Below, one piece after another: positions 1 through 8,665 of a stretch of 64,000 bases of DNA. Position numbers and translations under genes: made by a program. The DNA lies in the NCBI GenBank assembly GCA_047605865.1, contig JASGFC010000003.1, forward strand, positions 9,199-73,198, read 5' to 3'. Origin of the DNA: JASGDC01 sp047605865 (GTDB lineage Bacteria > Actinomycetota > Actinomycetes > Actinomycetales > Micrococcaceae). Numbering within the stretch: position 1 is the first letter of the stretch; the number at the start of each line of letters is the position of its first letter. The notes below the pieces were generated by a model. The model saw only the letters and a program-made list of their open reading frames with translations, was not told the DNA's origin and ran no database searches.

Positions 1-197
1 TGGTCGTTCGTCAGCAAGCTACTGTCGATAACGGTGAAATCTGTGCTGCTCTTCTTGACGATGAAGCAACAGTTAAAACCTTTAAAAAACGTGATAATCA
101 CGTCTGGCTGCTTCCGCAGAATACCCAATATGAACCAATTTTAGGTGATGACGCAAAAATAATGGGTAAAGTTGTTTCCGTACTTCGCAGTTTATAA
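1..197 (+). CDS. lexA: LexA repressor, C-terminal fragment (5' end outside window)
   Basis: Frame 3 is open from the window edge to TAA at 195-197 and encodes about 64 residues of the C-terminal S24 latent-protease domain of LexA, the SOS-response repressor. The segment reads GEICAALLDDEATVKTF, then WLLPQN, then a terminal KVVSVLRSL. The Lys in ATVKTF is at the position of the catalytic lysine of the Ser-Lys dyad; the serine and the N-terminal DNA-binding domain lie outside the window. The end matches the usual LexA C-terminus, so the protein is probably complete on the chromosome. Identity comes from recognised motifs only. Confidence 0.9.
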   Translation, partial: VVRQQATVDNGEICAALLDDEATVKTFKKRDNHVWLLPQNTQYEPILGDDAKIMGKVVSVLRSL

Positions 198-302
198 ACT
201 TCAGTAAAATTTCAAACAGCCCTTTCATAGCTTTTAACCACTAAGTAATATCTGTAATGAAAGCATTACAAGTAGCTTTCTGATTAGACACTCATCATCA
301 AG

Positions 303-338
303 ACTCCTAGAATTGAGAAAATCGAAACTTGTAGGAGG
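303..338 (+). promoter_or_regulatory. Hairpin covering the permease ribosome binding site
   Basis: ACTCCTA (303-309) is complementary to TAGGAG (332-337), which is part of the strong Shine-Dalgarno AGGAGGG in front of the permease start at 345. The six-base stem has a 22-nt loop. The pairing is seen in sequence; a regulatory role is inference. Confidence 0.35.
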
Positions 339-344
339 GATGAG

Positions 345-1910
345 ATGAACATTTGGCAAACAAAAGCTATTGAGGATTCAATTAAAGATAGCTCTTCAGA
401 AGGACGCACACTTAAACGTAGCCTCAATGCCCTCGATTTAGCCATCATGGGTGTAGCTGTTGCCATTGGTGCTGGTATTTTCTCTGTTGGAGCAAAAGCT
501 GCTGCAGTATACGCTGGACCAGCAGTCATTCTCTCTTTCATTCTTGCTGGTATTACCTGCGCTTTAGCTATTATGTGCTACGCAGAGTTCGCAAGTAGCA
601 TGCCTGTAGCTGGAAGTGCTTATACCTACACCTATACAACAATGGGAGAACTACTGGCCTGGATTATCGGCTGGGATCTTATTCTAGAGCTTTTAACAGC
701 AGCAAGTGTTATTGCTAATTACTGGGGCATTTACCTTTCTAATGTGTTTGAGATATTTGGTATTAACATTCCATCATCAATCCATTTCGGTGGTCTTGAA
801 TTAACGTGGGGCCCTTTTATTATTGTCACAATTTTCACTTTCTTGTTAGTAAAAGGTACCAAACTTTCTTCACGTGTTAATACAATTTTTACCCTGTTGA
901 AGATTGGTATCGTTCTTTTCGTTATTATTGTTGGTGCTTTCTACATTAAAACTGCAAACTACCATCCATTCATTCCACCTTCACAGGCAGCACAAGCTGG
1001 CTCAACTGGATCAGACGTGTGGGGACAACCATTGCTTCAGTTCATTTCTGGCATGCAACCAGCTCACTACGGAATAATGGGTATCATGAGTGGTGCTGCT
1101 CTTGTATTCTTTGCTTTTATCGGTTTTGATATCGTTGCTACCTCAGCAGAAGAAGTTGAAAACCCTCAAAAGAATTTACCTCGTGGAATCTTTGGTGGTT
1201 TAGCAATTGTAACTACGCTTTATATCCTTGTTTCACTAGTTGTTACAGGTATGGTTCCATATACTGAACTAGCTAAAGCAAAAGACCCTTCATTATCAAC
1301 TGCATTCATGGAAGTAGGGGCTAATTGGGCTGCTTCAATTATTGCTCTTGGAATTCTTATTGGTCTTACTACAGTTATCATGGTGTTACTTCTTGGTCTT
1401 TCTCGCGTTATCTTTGCGATGAGCCGTGATGGACTTTTCCCATATAGTTGGTCAAAAACTTCTGACGAAGCTAAAACTCCTGTTGGAATTCAAATTGCTG
1501 CTGGTCTCATCGTAGCTTTTATTGCCGGGTTTACAAATGTTGGTGTCCTAGAAGAAATGATCAACATTGGTACAATGTCTGCCTTTGTCTTAGTAAGTGT
1601 TGGAATTATTATCTTGCGCAAGAAACGTCCAGACCTTAAAGCCTCTTATCGTGTGCCGTTTAGTCCTGTAATTCCTATCCTTTCAGCAGTACTTTGTCTT
1701 TATCTCATGTTGAACCTCACCACTTTAACGTGGGTACGTTTCATCGTATGGTTAATCATTGGTTTAGCAGTTTACTTTGGTTACGGAGCTAAGCATTCTC
1801 GTTTGTCGATGAAGAAAAACGGCCAACTCCCACTTGAGGAGAGCAATACTTCTGTTATTAATGAACTTGATCCTTTGACAAACTCGCATGGTACAAGGAC
1901 CGAACGATAA
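345..1910 (+). CDS. APC-family amino-acid permease
   Basis: Integral membrane amino-acid transporter of the APC superfamily, closest in appearance to the cationic-amino-acid/YfnA group. The 521-residue protein has about 12 hydrophobic segments. The first (about residues 30-50) carries GAGIFSVG, the unwound TM1 substrate-binding motif of the family, and IGFDIVATSAEE (about residues 260-272) matches the conserved TM6 region. The ATG at 345 is set by AGGAGGG seven bases upstream. A short reading of lexA precedes it, but with a 147-nt gap, so it is probably transcribed separately. The LOG gene follows after 3 nt and may be co-transcribed. The substrate cannot be told from sequence. Confidence 0.88.
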   Translation: MNIWQTKAIEDSIKDSSSEGRTLKRSLNALDLAIMGVAVAIGAGIFSVGAKAAAVYAGPAVILSFILAGITCALAIMCYAEFASSMPVAGSAYTYTYTTMGELLAWIIGWDLILELLTAASVIANYWGIYLSNVFEIFGINIPSSIHFGGLELTWGPFIIVTIFTFLLVKGTKLSSRVNTIFTLLKIGIVLFVIIVGAFYIKTANYHPFIPPSQAAQAGSTGSDVWGQPLLQFISGMQPAHYGIMGIMSGAALVFFAFIGFDIVATSAEEVENPQKNLPRGIFGGLAIVTTLYILVSLVVTGMVPYTELAKAKDPSLSTAFMEVGANWAASIIALGILIGLTTVIMVLLLGLSRVIFAMSRDGLFPYSWSKTSDEAKTPVGIQIAAGLIVAFIAGFTNVGVLEEMINIGTMSAFVLVSVGIIILRKKRPDLKASYRVPFSPVIPILSAVLCLYLMLNLTTLTWVRFIVWLIIGLAVYFGYGAKHSRLSMKKNGQLPLEESNTSVINELDPLTNSHGTRTER

Positions 1911-1913
1911 CTC

Positions 1914-3023
1914 ATGACTAGATCAGCACTTTACCAACGTATACCTCGAACTATTGATATTGAAAATACTAAGGATTTGGCACATTTGTTGCAAAAAAAT
2001 CCAAGCTCAATTCGTGGGTGGTGTTTTCAGTCTTTAGATTTGAAAAATTACGAAAAAGAACTCGCTAGTAAGAAAGTTCGTGGTTCGCTTTTCCTTGGTT
2101 GCAACACCACTGCAGAATTTGAAAAAACCATGAGTGCCAGAGGTGCTTTACTCTTTCCACAAATAAAGAAAGAACCTTTTAACCAGTATCGGGCAGACCT
2201 GTATAGCTATAAAGAACTGTACAATACTTTTCCTTATGAAAAGAGCTACGATGCCAATGTATACGCCTGGTCTCGTACTATTGCAAAAGACAAAAATTCG
2301 ATTGATGCCTCACTTGCAACAACGCTTCACGATCACGCTATGTCAGATGCCTTGAAAAAATTTACTGATAAAACTAGTTCTAAGATTGTAGGTGTTATGG
2401 GTGGGCACGATATGGATCGTGGCACTGAAGAGTATACACAAGCCTGCGAGCTAGGGAAAAAACTAACACAAGCTGGATTTATCGTGGCAACTGGAGGCGG
2501 TCCAGGGGCAATGGAAGCTGCAAATTTAGGTGCACTTTATGTTAATGAAGATCTACAAGAACCACTCAAACAATTGGCAACAGTTCCTAATTTTAAAGAA
2601 GGTATAGACCCTTGGGCTCGCGTTGCCTATGAAGTTGCTGAAGCTGCTAAAAAACCAGGTGAATCTCTAGGAATTCCAACGTGGTTCTATGGTCATGAAC
2701 CACCTAATATGTTCGCTACCCAAATTGCAAAATACTTTGATAACTCAATTCGTGAAGCAACCTTACTAGATGACTGCAAAGCTGGAATTATATACTTACA
2801 AGGGGCAGCTGGAACAGTTCAAGAAATTTTCCAAGCCGCTTGTGAAAACTATTATGCTTCTGGAAGTCAAGTTGCTCCTATGATTCTTGTAGGTAAAAAA
2901 TATTGGAGCGAACAATACCCTGCTTGGCAGTTACTTTCTGCACTAGCAAAAGGCCATGATATGGAAGAAAAAATTGCTTTAGTTGACTCTATGGATGAGG
3001 CGCTCGAAAGGATAGAACAATGA
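1914..3023 (+). CDS. LOG-family Rossmann-fold protein, long form
   Basis: Predicted nucleotide-binding protein of the LOG (LONELY GUY-like / TIGR00730-related) superfamily. The signature GGGPGAMEAAN lies near residue 193 and the second motif GAAGTVQEIFQ near residue 297, both in the C-terminal two thirds. About 150 N-terminal residues precede the Rossmann domain, so it is longer than the second LOG protein of this window (17943-18668). It starts 3 nt after the permease stop and overlaps the HAD gene by 4 nt (ATGA), so the pair is translationally coupled. Known LOG members are cytokinin-type nucleoside-monophosphate phosphoribohydrolases. Whether this long form has that activity is not known. 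Confidence 0.8.
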   Translation: MTRSALYQRIPRTIDIENTKDLAHLLQKNPSSIRGWCFQSLDLKNYEKELASKKVRGSLFLGCNTTAEFEKTMSARGALLFPQIKKEPFNQYRADLYSYKELYNTFPYEKSYDANVYAWSRTIAKDKNSIDASLATTLHDHAMSDALKKFTDKTSSKIVGVMGGHDMDRGTEEYTQACELGKKLTQAGFIVATGGGPGAMEAANLGALYVNEDLQEPLKQLATVPNFKEGIDPWARVAYEVAEAAKKPGESLGIPTWFYGHEPPNMFATQIAKYFDNSIREATLLDDCKAGIIYLQGAAGTVQEIFQAACENYYASGSQVAPMILVGKKYWSEQYPAWQLLSALAKGHDMEEKIALVDSMDEALERIEQ

Positions 3024-3892
3024 GTACACCTTCTTTTGGACTCCTTCTAGATGTTGATGGCCCTCTTGCAAGTCCCATCACTCGAAAAATTTCAATTCCT
3101 TCTATTACTCAAGACTTAATAACTTGTGCAAGCTACGGGATTCCCGTTATCTTTAACACAGGTAGGTCTGATACTTTTATTAACGAACAAGTTGTTCAAC
3201 CTCTTCTTGAAGCTGGCTTTCCACAAGAAGCCACAATGTATGCAGTCTGTGAAAAAGGCGGTACGTGGGCTACAATAACTTTCCGAGGTATGGGGAAAGT
3301 AGAAATTGATCGCGATAAAGCAGTGCCACAAAATTACATTGATGCTGCACGTACTTTAGTAAATAATAAATACTCAGAGTATATGTTTTTTGATGAAACA
3401 AAATACACCATGGTTTCTGTTGAACAACATGAAGGTAGCGATAGCAAAGAATACTTACAGCAGCAAAAACTCTATGATAAAGATGCTTTAGAGCTCTTTC
3501 GAGAACTAGGAATTCCTGCCAGTCTCAATGATGAAAAAAGTTCAGATGAAGAAGCTGAGTTCATTATTGAACCAACTATTATTTCTACCGATACTCAATC
3601 TGTAAAAGTTGGTAAAGATGTTGGTGCGCAAAGAGCAGTTGAGCTTTTAAAATCTACCCATGCAATCCCACACCAATGGTACTCTGTTGGCGATTCACGC
3701 AGTGATTACGCAATGTCGGATTGGCTCTATGAGAATGGATTTGATTCAATCTTCGTTGATGTTCGTCCTGCTGATGGTGTACCTGAAAAACCTTATAAAA
3801 TAGTAACGTATGACTCTCTAAGCAATGATGCAGCTGGTGCAAAATTCCTGCAAGAGAGAGTTGCTGACCTCAAGTCTAAATCCAACTCATAA
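3020..3892 (+). CDS. HAD-superfamily phosphatase-like protein
   Basis: Cytosolic HAD-fold hydrolase of 290 residues. Motif I is DVDGPL, with the nucleophile and acid/base aspartates at residues 11 and 13. FNTGRSD (about residues 44-50) fits motif II, and YSVGDSRSDYAMS (about residues 227-239) supplies the motif IV acidic residues. An extended middle segment looks like a C2-type cap. This arrangement fits the Cof/phosphomannomutase-like branch. It is coupled to the preceding LOG gene through an ATGA overlap, which suggests a shared pathway, possibly nucleotide or phosphoribosyl clean-up (inference). Substrate unknown. Confidence 0.75.
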   Translation: MSTPSFGLLLDVDGPLASPITRKISIPSITQDLITCASYGIPVIFNTGRSDTFINEQVVQPLLEAGFPQEATMYAVCEKGGTWATITFRGMGKVEIDRDKAVPQNYIDAARTLVNNKYSEYMFFDETKYTMVSVEQHEGSDSKEYLQQQKLYDKDALELFRELGIPASLNDEKSSDEEAEFIIEPTIISTDTQSVKVGKDVGAQRAVELLKSTHAIPHQWYSVGDSRSDYAMSDWLYENGFDSIFVDVRPADGVPEKPYKIVTYDSLSNDAAGAKFLQERVADLKSKSNS

Positions 3893-3894
3893 GG

Positions 3895-3908
3895 TAAAAT
3901 AAGCACTA
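3895..3908 (+). promoter_or_regulatory. -10 box for a leaderless DUF3107 transcript
   Basis: TAAAAT at 3895-3900 is followed by seven bases and then the ATG at 3908, with no Shine-Dalgarno. A start point at or next to the A of ATG would give a leaderless mRNA. No good -35 was seen. Confidence 0.45.
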
Positions 3909-4129
3909 TGGAAATTAAAATTGGTATTCAAAATACGCCACGTGAACTTGTCATTGAAACCGAGGATGACATTGATGCTATCCAAGATACAATAATTCAA
4001 GCACTTGATAGCAGCGTATTAACACTCAAAGATTCAAAAGGAAAAACAACTATCATCCCTAGTAAACATATTTCTTACATAGAAATTGGTGCTGAAGAAC
4101 ATCGCCAGGTTGGCTTCGGCGCTCTATAG
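3908..4129 (+). CDS. DUF3107 domain protein
   Basis: A 73-residue protein that is essentially one DUF3107 domain, a small family conserved across Actinobacteria (M. tuberculosis Rv3208A/TB9.4 type). It opens MEIKIGIQNTPRELVIET and ends with the family-typical IEIGAEEHRQVGFGAL. It has no signal peptide or membrane segment, so it is probably cytosolic. Its function is not established. It lies just upstream of an RNB ribonuclease and a DEAD-box helicase. In mycobacteria the family also sits close to an rhlE-type helicase gene, so a link to RNA metabolism is plausible but only inferred. Confidence 0.88.
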   Translation: MEIKIGIQNTPRELVIETEDDIDAIQDTIIQALDSSVLTLKDSKGKTTIIPSKHISYIEIGAEEHRQVGFGAL

Positions 4130-4141
4130 CGAGACGCAATC

Positions 4142-5683
4142 ATGCCATGTCATAAGGTTATAGTTCCCAAGAGAGAACTCTCAGAACTTAACGCCGTCTT
4201 TGCTAGTATTCGTAGTGATAATAATCTTATTGTAGATTTCCCTCCGGAAGTTCAACAATACGCTGCACACATGGCAGCTAACCCGCCTTTACCAGATCAA
4301 GACTGTACTGATATTCCTTTTGTCACTATTGATCCACCAAGTTCAATGGATCTAGATCAAGCTGTTTACATGGAGCGAAGCGACAATGGCTATATTGTCT
4401 ACTATGCCATTGCTGATGTGCCTGCTTTTGTGGAACTAGGTAGTGTTCTAGATACAGAAACGTTAAAGCGTGGTGAAACAATTTACACTCCAGATGTGAA
4501 TGTGGCACTACATCCAACCATTTTGAGTGAAAATGCAGCAAGTTTATTGCCAGACCAAATTCGTAGTGCCTACGTGTGGAAATTTGATCTTGACCATGAT
4601 GCTAATGTGCTCAAAACAGATTTGCAACGTGCAAAAGTGAAGTCTCAAGCAAAATTGAATTATGACATTGTCCTTCAAGAAATTGAAAAGGGTACCGCTG
4701 AAGATAATATAGCTCTTCTCAAAGAAATTGGAATCAAACGTCTAGCTTTAGAAGAAAAACGAGGTGGAGTTTCCCTCAATACACCTACTGAAGAAATAGA
4801 TCATGATGGTAAAAACTATGTCCTTAACTATCGTGCCCCTGCTCCTTCTGAAGCATGGAATGCCCAAATTTCTCTTATGACGGGTATGGAAGCTGCGAAA
4901 ATCATGATTGAAGGTAAAGTGGGAATTCTTCGCACAATGCCTGCTCCTGCCGAAGAAAACATTCAACGCCTACGTCGTATAGCCAATGCTTTACATCAGT
5001 CGTGGAAAGAAAATGTTTCTTATGGAGATTACATCAAAACTCTCAATCCAGAAAACCCGAAACACGCAGCAATTTTATACGGTGCAAGTGCTCTTTTCAC
5101 AGGTGCAGCTTATACCTACTTTGATGGCCAGCTACCTGAATTGACTACACAAGCTGCTGTGGCAGCTCCTTATGCGCACACTACTGCCCCACTACGCAGG
5201 TTAGTTGACCGCTTTGTACTTCCAATTTGTGATGCACTTAAAAATAACAAGGAAATTCCTCAAGAGCTTAAAGATACAGCCGCTAAAGTTCCAGACATTT
5301 TGCAAGCAAGTGATGTACTTGCCAGCAAAGTGAATAAAGAATGCATTCACGCCGTCGAAGCTGCTGTTTTGAAAAACCGTGTTGGCGAGACATTCCAAGC
5401 TAGCCTTCTCTCTATTCGAGATAAAGGCAAACAGGGAATTATTCAAATCCACGACCCTGCTATAGAAGCTAATTGTAAAGGGCCTTTCAATGGTAAAGAC
5501 ACTTTAAATGTGAAACTTCTTACAGCAGATGTTGAAACGTACTCTGTGAAGTTCGCTAATGCAGATGCTCCAGAAAATACTCAAGAAAATCAAAATTCTC
5601 CAGAAAATACAACACTACACGTTAAGAACCCAAAGCAAACTACTGGGCAGTCTCCTATACAAACTGCTCACCAAGCAGAATAG
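4142..5683 (+). CDS. RNB-domain ribonuclease (RNase II/R family)
   Basis: Predicted 3'-5' exoribonuclease of 513 residues. The catalytic RNB signature TIDPPSSMDLDQ occurs near residues 62-73, with the metal-binding aspartates present, and an RNB core continues through APLRRLVDRF (about residues 350-359). It lacks the N-terminal cold-shock domains of RNase R. The C-terminal 50 residues or so are Asn/Gln/Pro-rich and look disordered. This short architecture is common in Actinobacteria. It starts 12 nt after DUF3107, and a DEAD-box helicase follows after 6 nt, so helicase and nuclease are probably co-expressed and may act together on structured RNA (inference). Confidence 0.88.
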   Translation: MPCHKVIVPKRELSELNAVFASIRSDNNLIVDFPPEVQQYAAHMAANPPLPDQDCTDIPFVTIDPPSSMDLDQAVYMERSDNGYIVYYAIADVPAFVELGSVLDTETLKRGETIYTPDVNVALHPTILSENAASLLPDQIRSAYVWKFDLDHDANVLKTDLQRAKVKSQAKLNYDIVLQEIEKGTAEDNIALLKEIGIKRLALEEKRGGVSLNTPTEEIDHDGKNYVLNYRAPAPSEAWNAQISLMTGMEAAKIMIEGKVGILRTMPAPAEENIQRLRRIANALHQSWKENVSYGDYIKTLNPENPKHAAILYGASALFTGAAYTYFDGQLPELTTQAAVAAPYAHTTAPLRRLVDRFVLPICDALKNNKEIPQELKDTAAKVPDILQASDVLASKVNKECIHAVEAAVLKNRVGETFQASLLSIRDKGKQGIIQIHDPAIEANCKGPFNGKDTLNVKLLTADVETYSVKFANADAPENTQENQNSPENTTLHVKNPKQTTGQSPIQTAHQAE

Positions 5684-5689
5684 AGAACA

Positions 5690-7054
5690 GTGTCGGAAAC
5701 ATTTGCGGATTATAACGTTGACCAACGCATCATAGCCTCATTAGAAGCAGATGGTATTACTCAACCTTTTCCCATCCAAGCTCTTACTTTGCCCATCGCA
5801 CTTGATGGCAAAGATATTATTGGACAAGCTCAAACTGGTACAGGTAAAACCTTAGGGTTCTGCATCCCATTACTACAAAAGATTTATACATCACCAACTA
5901 GTTCTAAACCTCGTGCTTTAGTTGTAGTGCCTACTCGAGAATTAGCTGTTCAAGTTGCCGAAGATATCGAACAAGCATCTTCTGCTAGCCCTATCCGCCT
6001 TGCTTGTATCTATGGTGGAAGGTCTTATTCTCCTCAAGTAGAGCGCATCAAAAAAGGTGTGGATATTGTTGTGGGTACCCCTGGTCGCCTTCTTGACTTA
6101 GTTCAACAAAAACTTCTTGACCTTTCAGAAGTTGATGCTATTGTCCTTGATGAAGCGGATCGGATGCTTGATCTTGGTTTTAGTAAAGATATTGACGAAA
6201 TCTTCTCTTTAGTCAAAAAGGATAGACAAACAATGCTGTTTTCAGCAACTATGCCTGTAGAAGTGTTAGGTATTGCACGTACTTATATGAATCAAGCAAT
6301 GCATATTAGGGCCGAGCACGATAAAACTTCCTCTGGTGCAACCAATAAAAACATTAAACAATTGGTATACCGTTGTCATGCCATGGACAAAGATGAAGTA
6401 CTCGGACGCTTGCTTCAAGCAGAAGGACGTGGCCGTACCATTATCTTTAGTAATACTAAACGAGCTGCTTCACGCCTAGTAGACGAACTAAAATCGCGAG
6501 GTTTCAATGCTCGACCGCTTCATGGTGATATGAATCAAGAGGCTAGAGAGAAATCACTCAAGGCTTTTAAAAATGGTAAATGCGACATACTCGTTGCCAC
6601 TGATGTAGCTGCTCGTGGCATTGATGTTGACGATGTAACACATGTTATTAATATGCAGTGTCCTGAAAATGAAGAAGCTTATGTTCACCGTATTGGACGT
6701 ACTGGACGTGCTGGAAACGATGGCACCTCAGTAACTTTTGTTGATTGGGAATTTATCCACCAGTGGTCTTTAATTAATAAAGCCCTCAAACTTGATATAC
6801 CAGAACCTATTGAAACATACTCAACGTCAGATCACTTGTTCTCAGATTTGAGTATTCCAGCTGGAACTAAAGGACGTTTAAAGACTGCTCCACAAGAAAA
6901 GAAGCCTCGTCACTCAAATACAAAGCACTCTCAAAAACGTAACCGCCACCGTCATGATAATAAACAGCAGACTCAGAAGAATCAGCAACAAACTGAGCGT
7001 AAACCAAGAAGAAATCGTCAGCGAAAACGTCGTGTCATTAAACATGAAAGCTGA
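5690..7054 (+). CDS. DEAD-box ATP-dependent RNA helicase
   Basis: RNA helicase of 454 residues with the full motif set in order: AQTGTGKT (about residue 46), PTRELA (about 83), TPGR (about 129), DEAD (about 154), SAT (about 184), RGID (about 308) and HRIGRTGR (about 335). The last 80 residues are strongly basic and rich in Asn, Gln, Arg and His, a typical unstructured RNA-binding tail. The start is GTG at 5690, 6 nt after the ribonuclease stop. It overlaps the PHP gene by 11 nt. It resembles the RhlE-like helicase found near DUF3107 in mycobacteria. The exact subfamily is not certain. Confidence 0.93.
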   Translation: MSETFADYNVDQRIIASLEADGITQPFPIQALTLPIALDGKDIIGQAQTGTGKTLGFCIPLLQKIYTSPTSSKPRALVVVPTRELAVQVAEDIEQASSASPIRLACIYGGRSYSPQVERIKKGVDIVVGTPGRLLDLVQQKLLDLSEVDAIVLDEADRMLDLGFSKDIDEIFSLVKKDRQTMLFSATMPVEVLGIARTYMNQAMHIRAEHDKTSSGATNKNIKQLVYRCHAMDKDEVLGRLLQAEGRGRTIIFSNTKRAASRLVDELKSRGFNARPLHGDMNQEAREKSLKAFKNGKCDILVATDVAARGIDVDDVTHVINMQCPENEEAYVHRIGRTGRAGNDGTSVTFVDWEFIHQWSLINKALKLDIPEPIETYSTSDHLFSDLSIPAGTKGRLKTAPQEKKPRHSNTKHSQKRNRHRHDNKQQTQKNQQQTERKPRRNRQRKRRVIKHES

Positions 7055-7883
7055 TCTTCATACTCATTCCTTAATTTCAGATGGAACTGATACTCCTGCA
7101 GAACTTGTTCAAATTGCACATCAGGCAGGCATCAACACCCTTGCTCTTACAGATCATGACACGATGGCTGGTTGGGAAGAAGCACAAAATGAAGCCGCTA
7201 AATGTGGAATAACGTTTATACCCGGTATTGAAGTTACTTCACGATTAGGTAATAAATCTGTACATGTGCTTGCTTATCTGCCAGATCCAGAGCATGAAGA
7301 ACTTCATGAAGTTTTAACAAAAATGAAAAATTCTAGGCTACATCGTGCTCGGAAGATTGTTTCAAATCTTGAAAAGGACTTCCCTGACCTTAACTGGGAC
7401 TATATTGAATCACTTTACGGTGAACAAATTAATCATGGTAAATCTTTAGGAAAACCGCTTATTGCTGATGCAATGATTCAGCGTGGTTATTTTCCAGATA
7501 GAACGGCAGCGTTTAAGAAGGTTCTTCATTCAAATTCGCCTTATGTTATCCCTCAAGAAGCCATGACACCTCTAGCAGCTGTTAAACTGATTCGCAAGGC
7601 TCATGGGGTTCCGGTTGTTGCACACTCAAGGAGCATTGAACGAGGCGAAGAAGTACCGTTTAGCTATTTAGAACAGTTAGTGGATGCTGGCATGCTGGGT
7701 ATTGAAAAAGACCATCGTGAGCATAATCAAGAGCAAAGAATGTTACTTGAAAAATTCGCACAAAAACATCATCTCATTGTTACAGGGTCTAGCGATTACC
7801 ATGGAAAAGGTAAGCCTAATCTGATTGGTGAAAATACTACAAGTGAAGAGAATATAAGGCGAATTCTTTCCTACCAGAAATAG
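7044..7883 (+). CDS. PHP-domain phosphoesterase (RNase AM / YciV-like)
   Basis: Metal-dependent phosphoesterase of 279 residues. The PHP metal ligands are visible: HTHS at residues 6-9, TDHD at about 36-39, the Glu in PGIEVT at about 65, a His in VVAHSR near residue 192, and SSDYHG near the end. The closest described family is YciV/RNase AM, a 5'-3' exonuclease and 3',5'-nucleoside-bisphosphate phosphatase. I chose the ATG at 7044 because HTHS follows at once; an upstream in-frame ATG at 6954 would put a meaningless basic stretch in front. It overlaps the helicase by 11 nt. With the RNB nuclease and helicase it makes an RNA-decay cluster. Confidence 0.85.
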   Translation: MKADLHTHSLISDGTDTPAELVQIAHQAGINTLALTDHDTMAGWEEAQNEAAKCGITFIPGIEVTSRLGNKSVHVLAYLPDPEHEELHEVLTKMKNSRLHRARKIVSNLEKDFPDLNWDYIESLYGEQINHGKSLGKPLIADAMIQRGYFPDRTAAFKKVLHSNSPYVIPQEAMTPLAAVKLIRKAHGVPVVAHSRSIERGEEVPFSYLEQLVDAGMLGIEKDHREHNQEQRMLLEKFAQKHHLIVTGSSDYHGKGKPNLIGENTTSEENIRRILSYQK

Positions 7884-7892
7884 GGTTTTATT

Positions 7893-7914
7893 ATTGTAAC
7901 AATTCTGTTACAAT
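7893..7914. promoter_or_regulatory. Perfect 8-bp inverted repeat upstream of marC-like gene
   Basis: ATTGTAAC (7893-7900) and GTTACAAT (7907-7914) are perfect inverted repeats around a six-base spacer, 39 nt before the MarC start. Size and symmetry fit a dimeric regulator's operator; there is no U-run to support a terminator. No regulator is identified. Confidence 0.45.
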
Positions 7915-7952
7915 TAAATCTGATTATTCATACAAAGGAAAGAAGGTGAACA

Positions 7953-8573
7953 ATGGATATCCAACTCTTTAGTTCTGTTTTTATTACTCTCATAGTCATT
8001 ATGGACCCTCCAGGTACAGTGCCAATTTTTATGTCTCTCACATCAAGAATGACAACTAAAGAGCGAAATCATGCCGCCCTTCAGGCAGTCATGGTAGCAA
8101 CTGGAGTCATTGTTGCCTTTGCGTTATTTGGTCAACAAATCCTTAATTATATGCACATCTCGCTTCCAGCAATGCGTATGGCAGGCGGGCTTCTTTTAAT
8201 CTTGATTGCCCTTGAACTACTTACTGTTCATCATGAAGACGGTGAAACACAAAACCCAGTAGATGCCAATATCGCTTTCGTACCTCTTGGAACTCCTCTT
8301 TTGGCAGGTCCAGGTGCCATTGTAGCTATCATGGTCTTTGTGCAAGGTGCCCCAAATGTAGCAGATCAAGTCTCCATTGCTCTTGCTGTCCTTGCTGTTT
8401 TAGTTGTTTTGTACCTTGCATTACGCTTTGCCACAGTCATTAAAAACGTTCTTGGAGATACTGGAGTTGATTTACTCACTCGTATCGCAGGTTTATTGCT
8501 CTGTGCCATTGCAGTTCAAATGATGGCAGATGCAGCTTTCGAGTTCTTCCAAAGTTGGCAGAAAGTGCACTAA
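7953..8573 (+). CDS. MarC-family integral membrane protein
   Basis: A 206-residue protein with six predicted membrane segments. It opens with the family-typical IVIMDPPGTVPIF (about residues 14-26) and has a conserved central PLGTPLLAGPGAI stretch (about residues 110-122). MarC/UPF0056 proteins are of unknown function; an early link to multiple antibiotic resistance was not borne out. The start at 7953 follows AAGGAAAG and a second purine-rich stretch. A perfect inverted repeat lies 39 nt upstream, suggesting its own regulated promoter rather than read-through from the PHP gene. Confidence 0.88.
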   Translation: MDIQLFSSVFITLIVIMDPPGTVPIFMSLTSRMTTKERNHAALQAVMVATGVIVAFALFGQQILNYMHISLPAMRMAGGLLLILIALELLTVHHEDGETQNPVDANIAFVPLGTPLLAGPGAIVAIMVFVQGAPNVADQVSIALAVLAVLVVLYLALRFATVIKNVLGDTGVDLLTRIAGLLLCAIAVQMMADAAFEFFQSWQKVH

Positions 8574-8665
8574 GTGCATTCACTGCGTTCACACCTTTTT
8601 CTCAGAAAAATAGAGTATCCTAATAGCATTGTTATGGGATAGTTCTATGAACAGAAAGCGAAACA

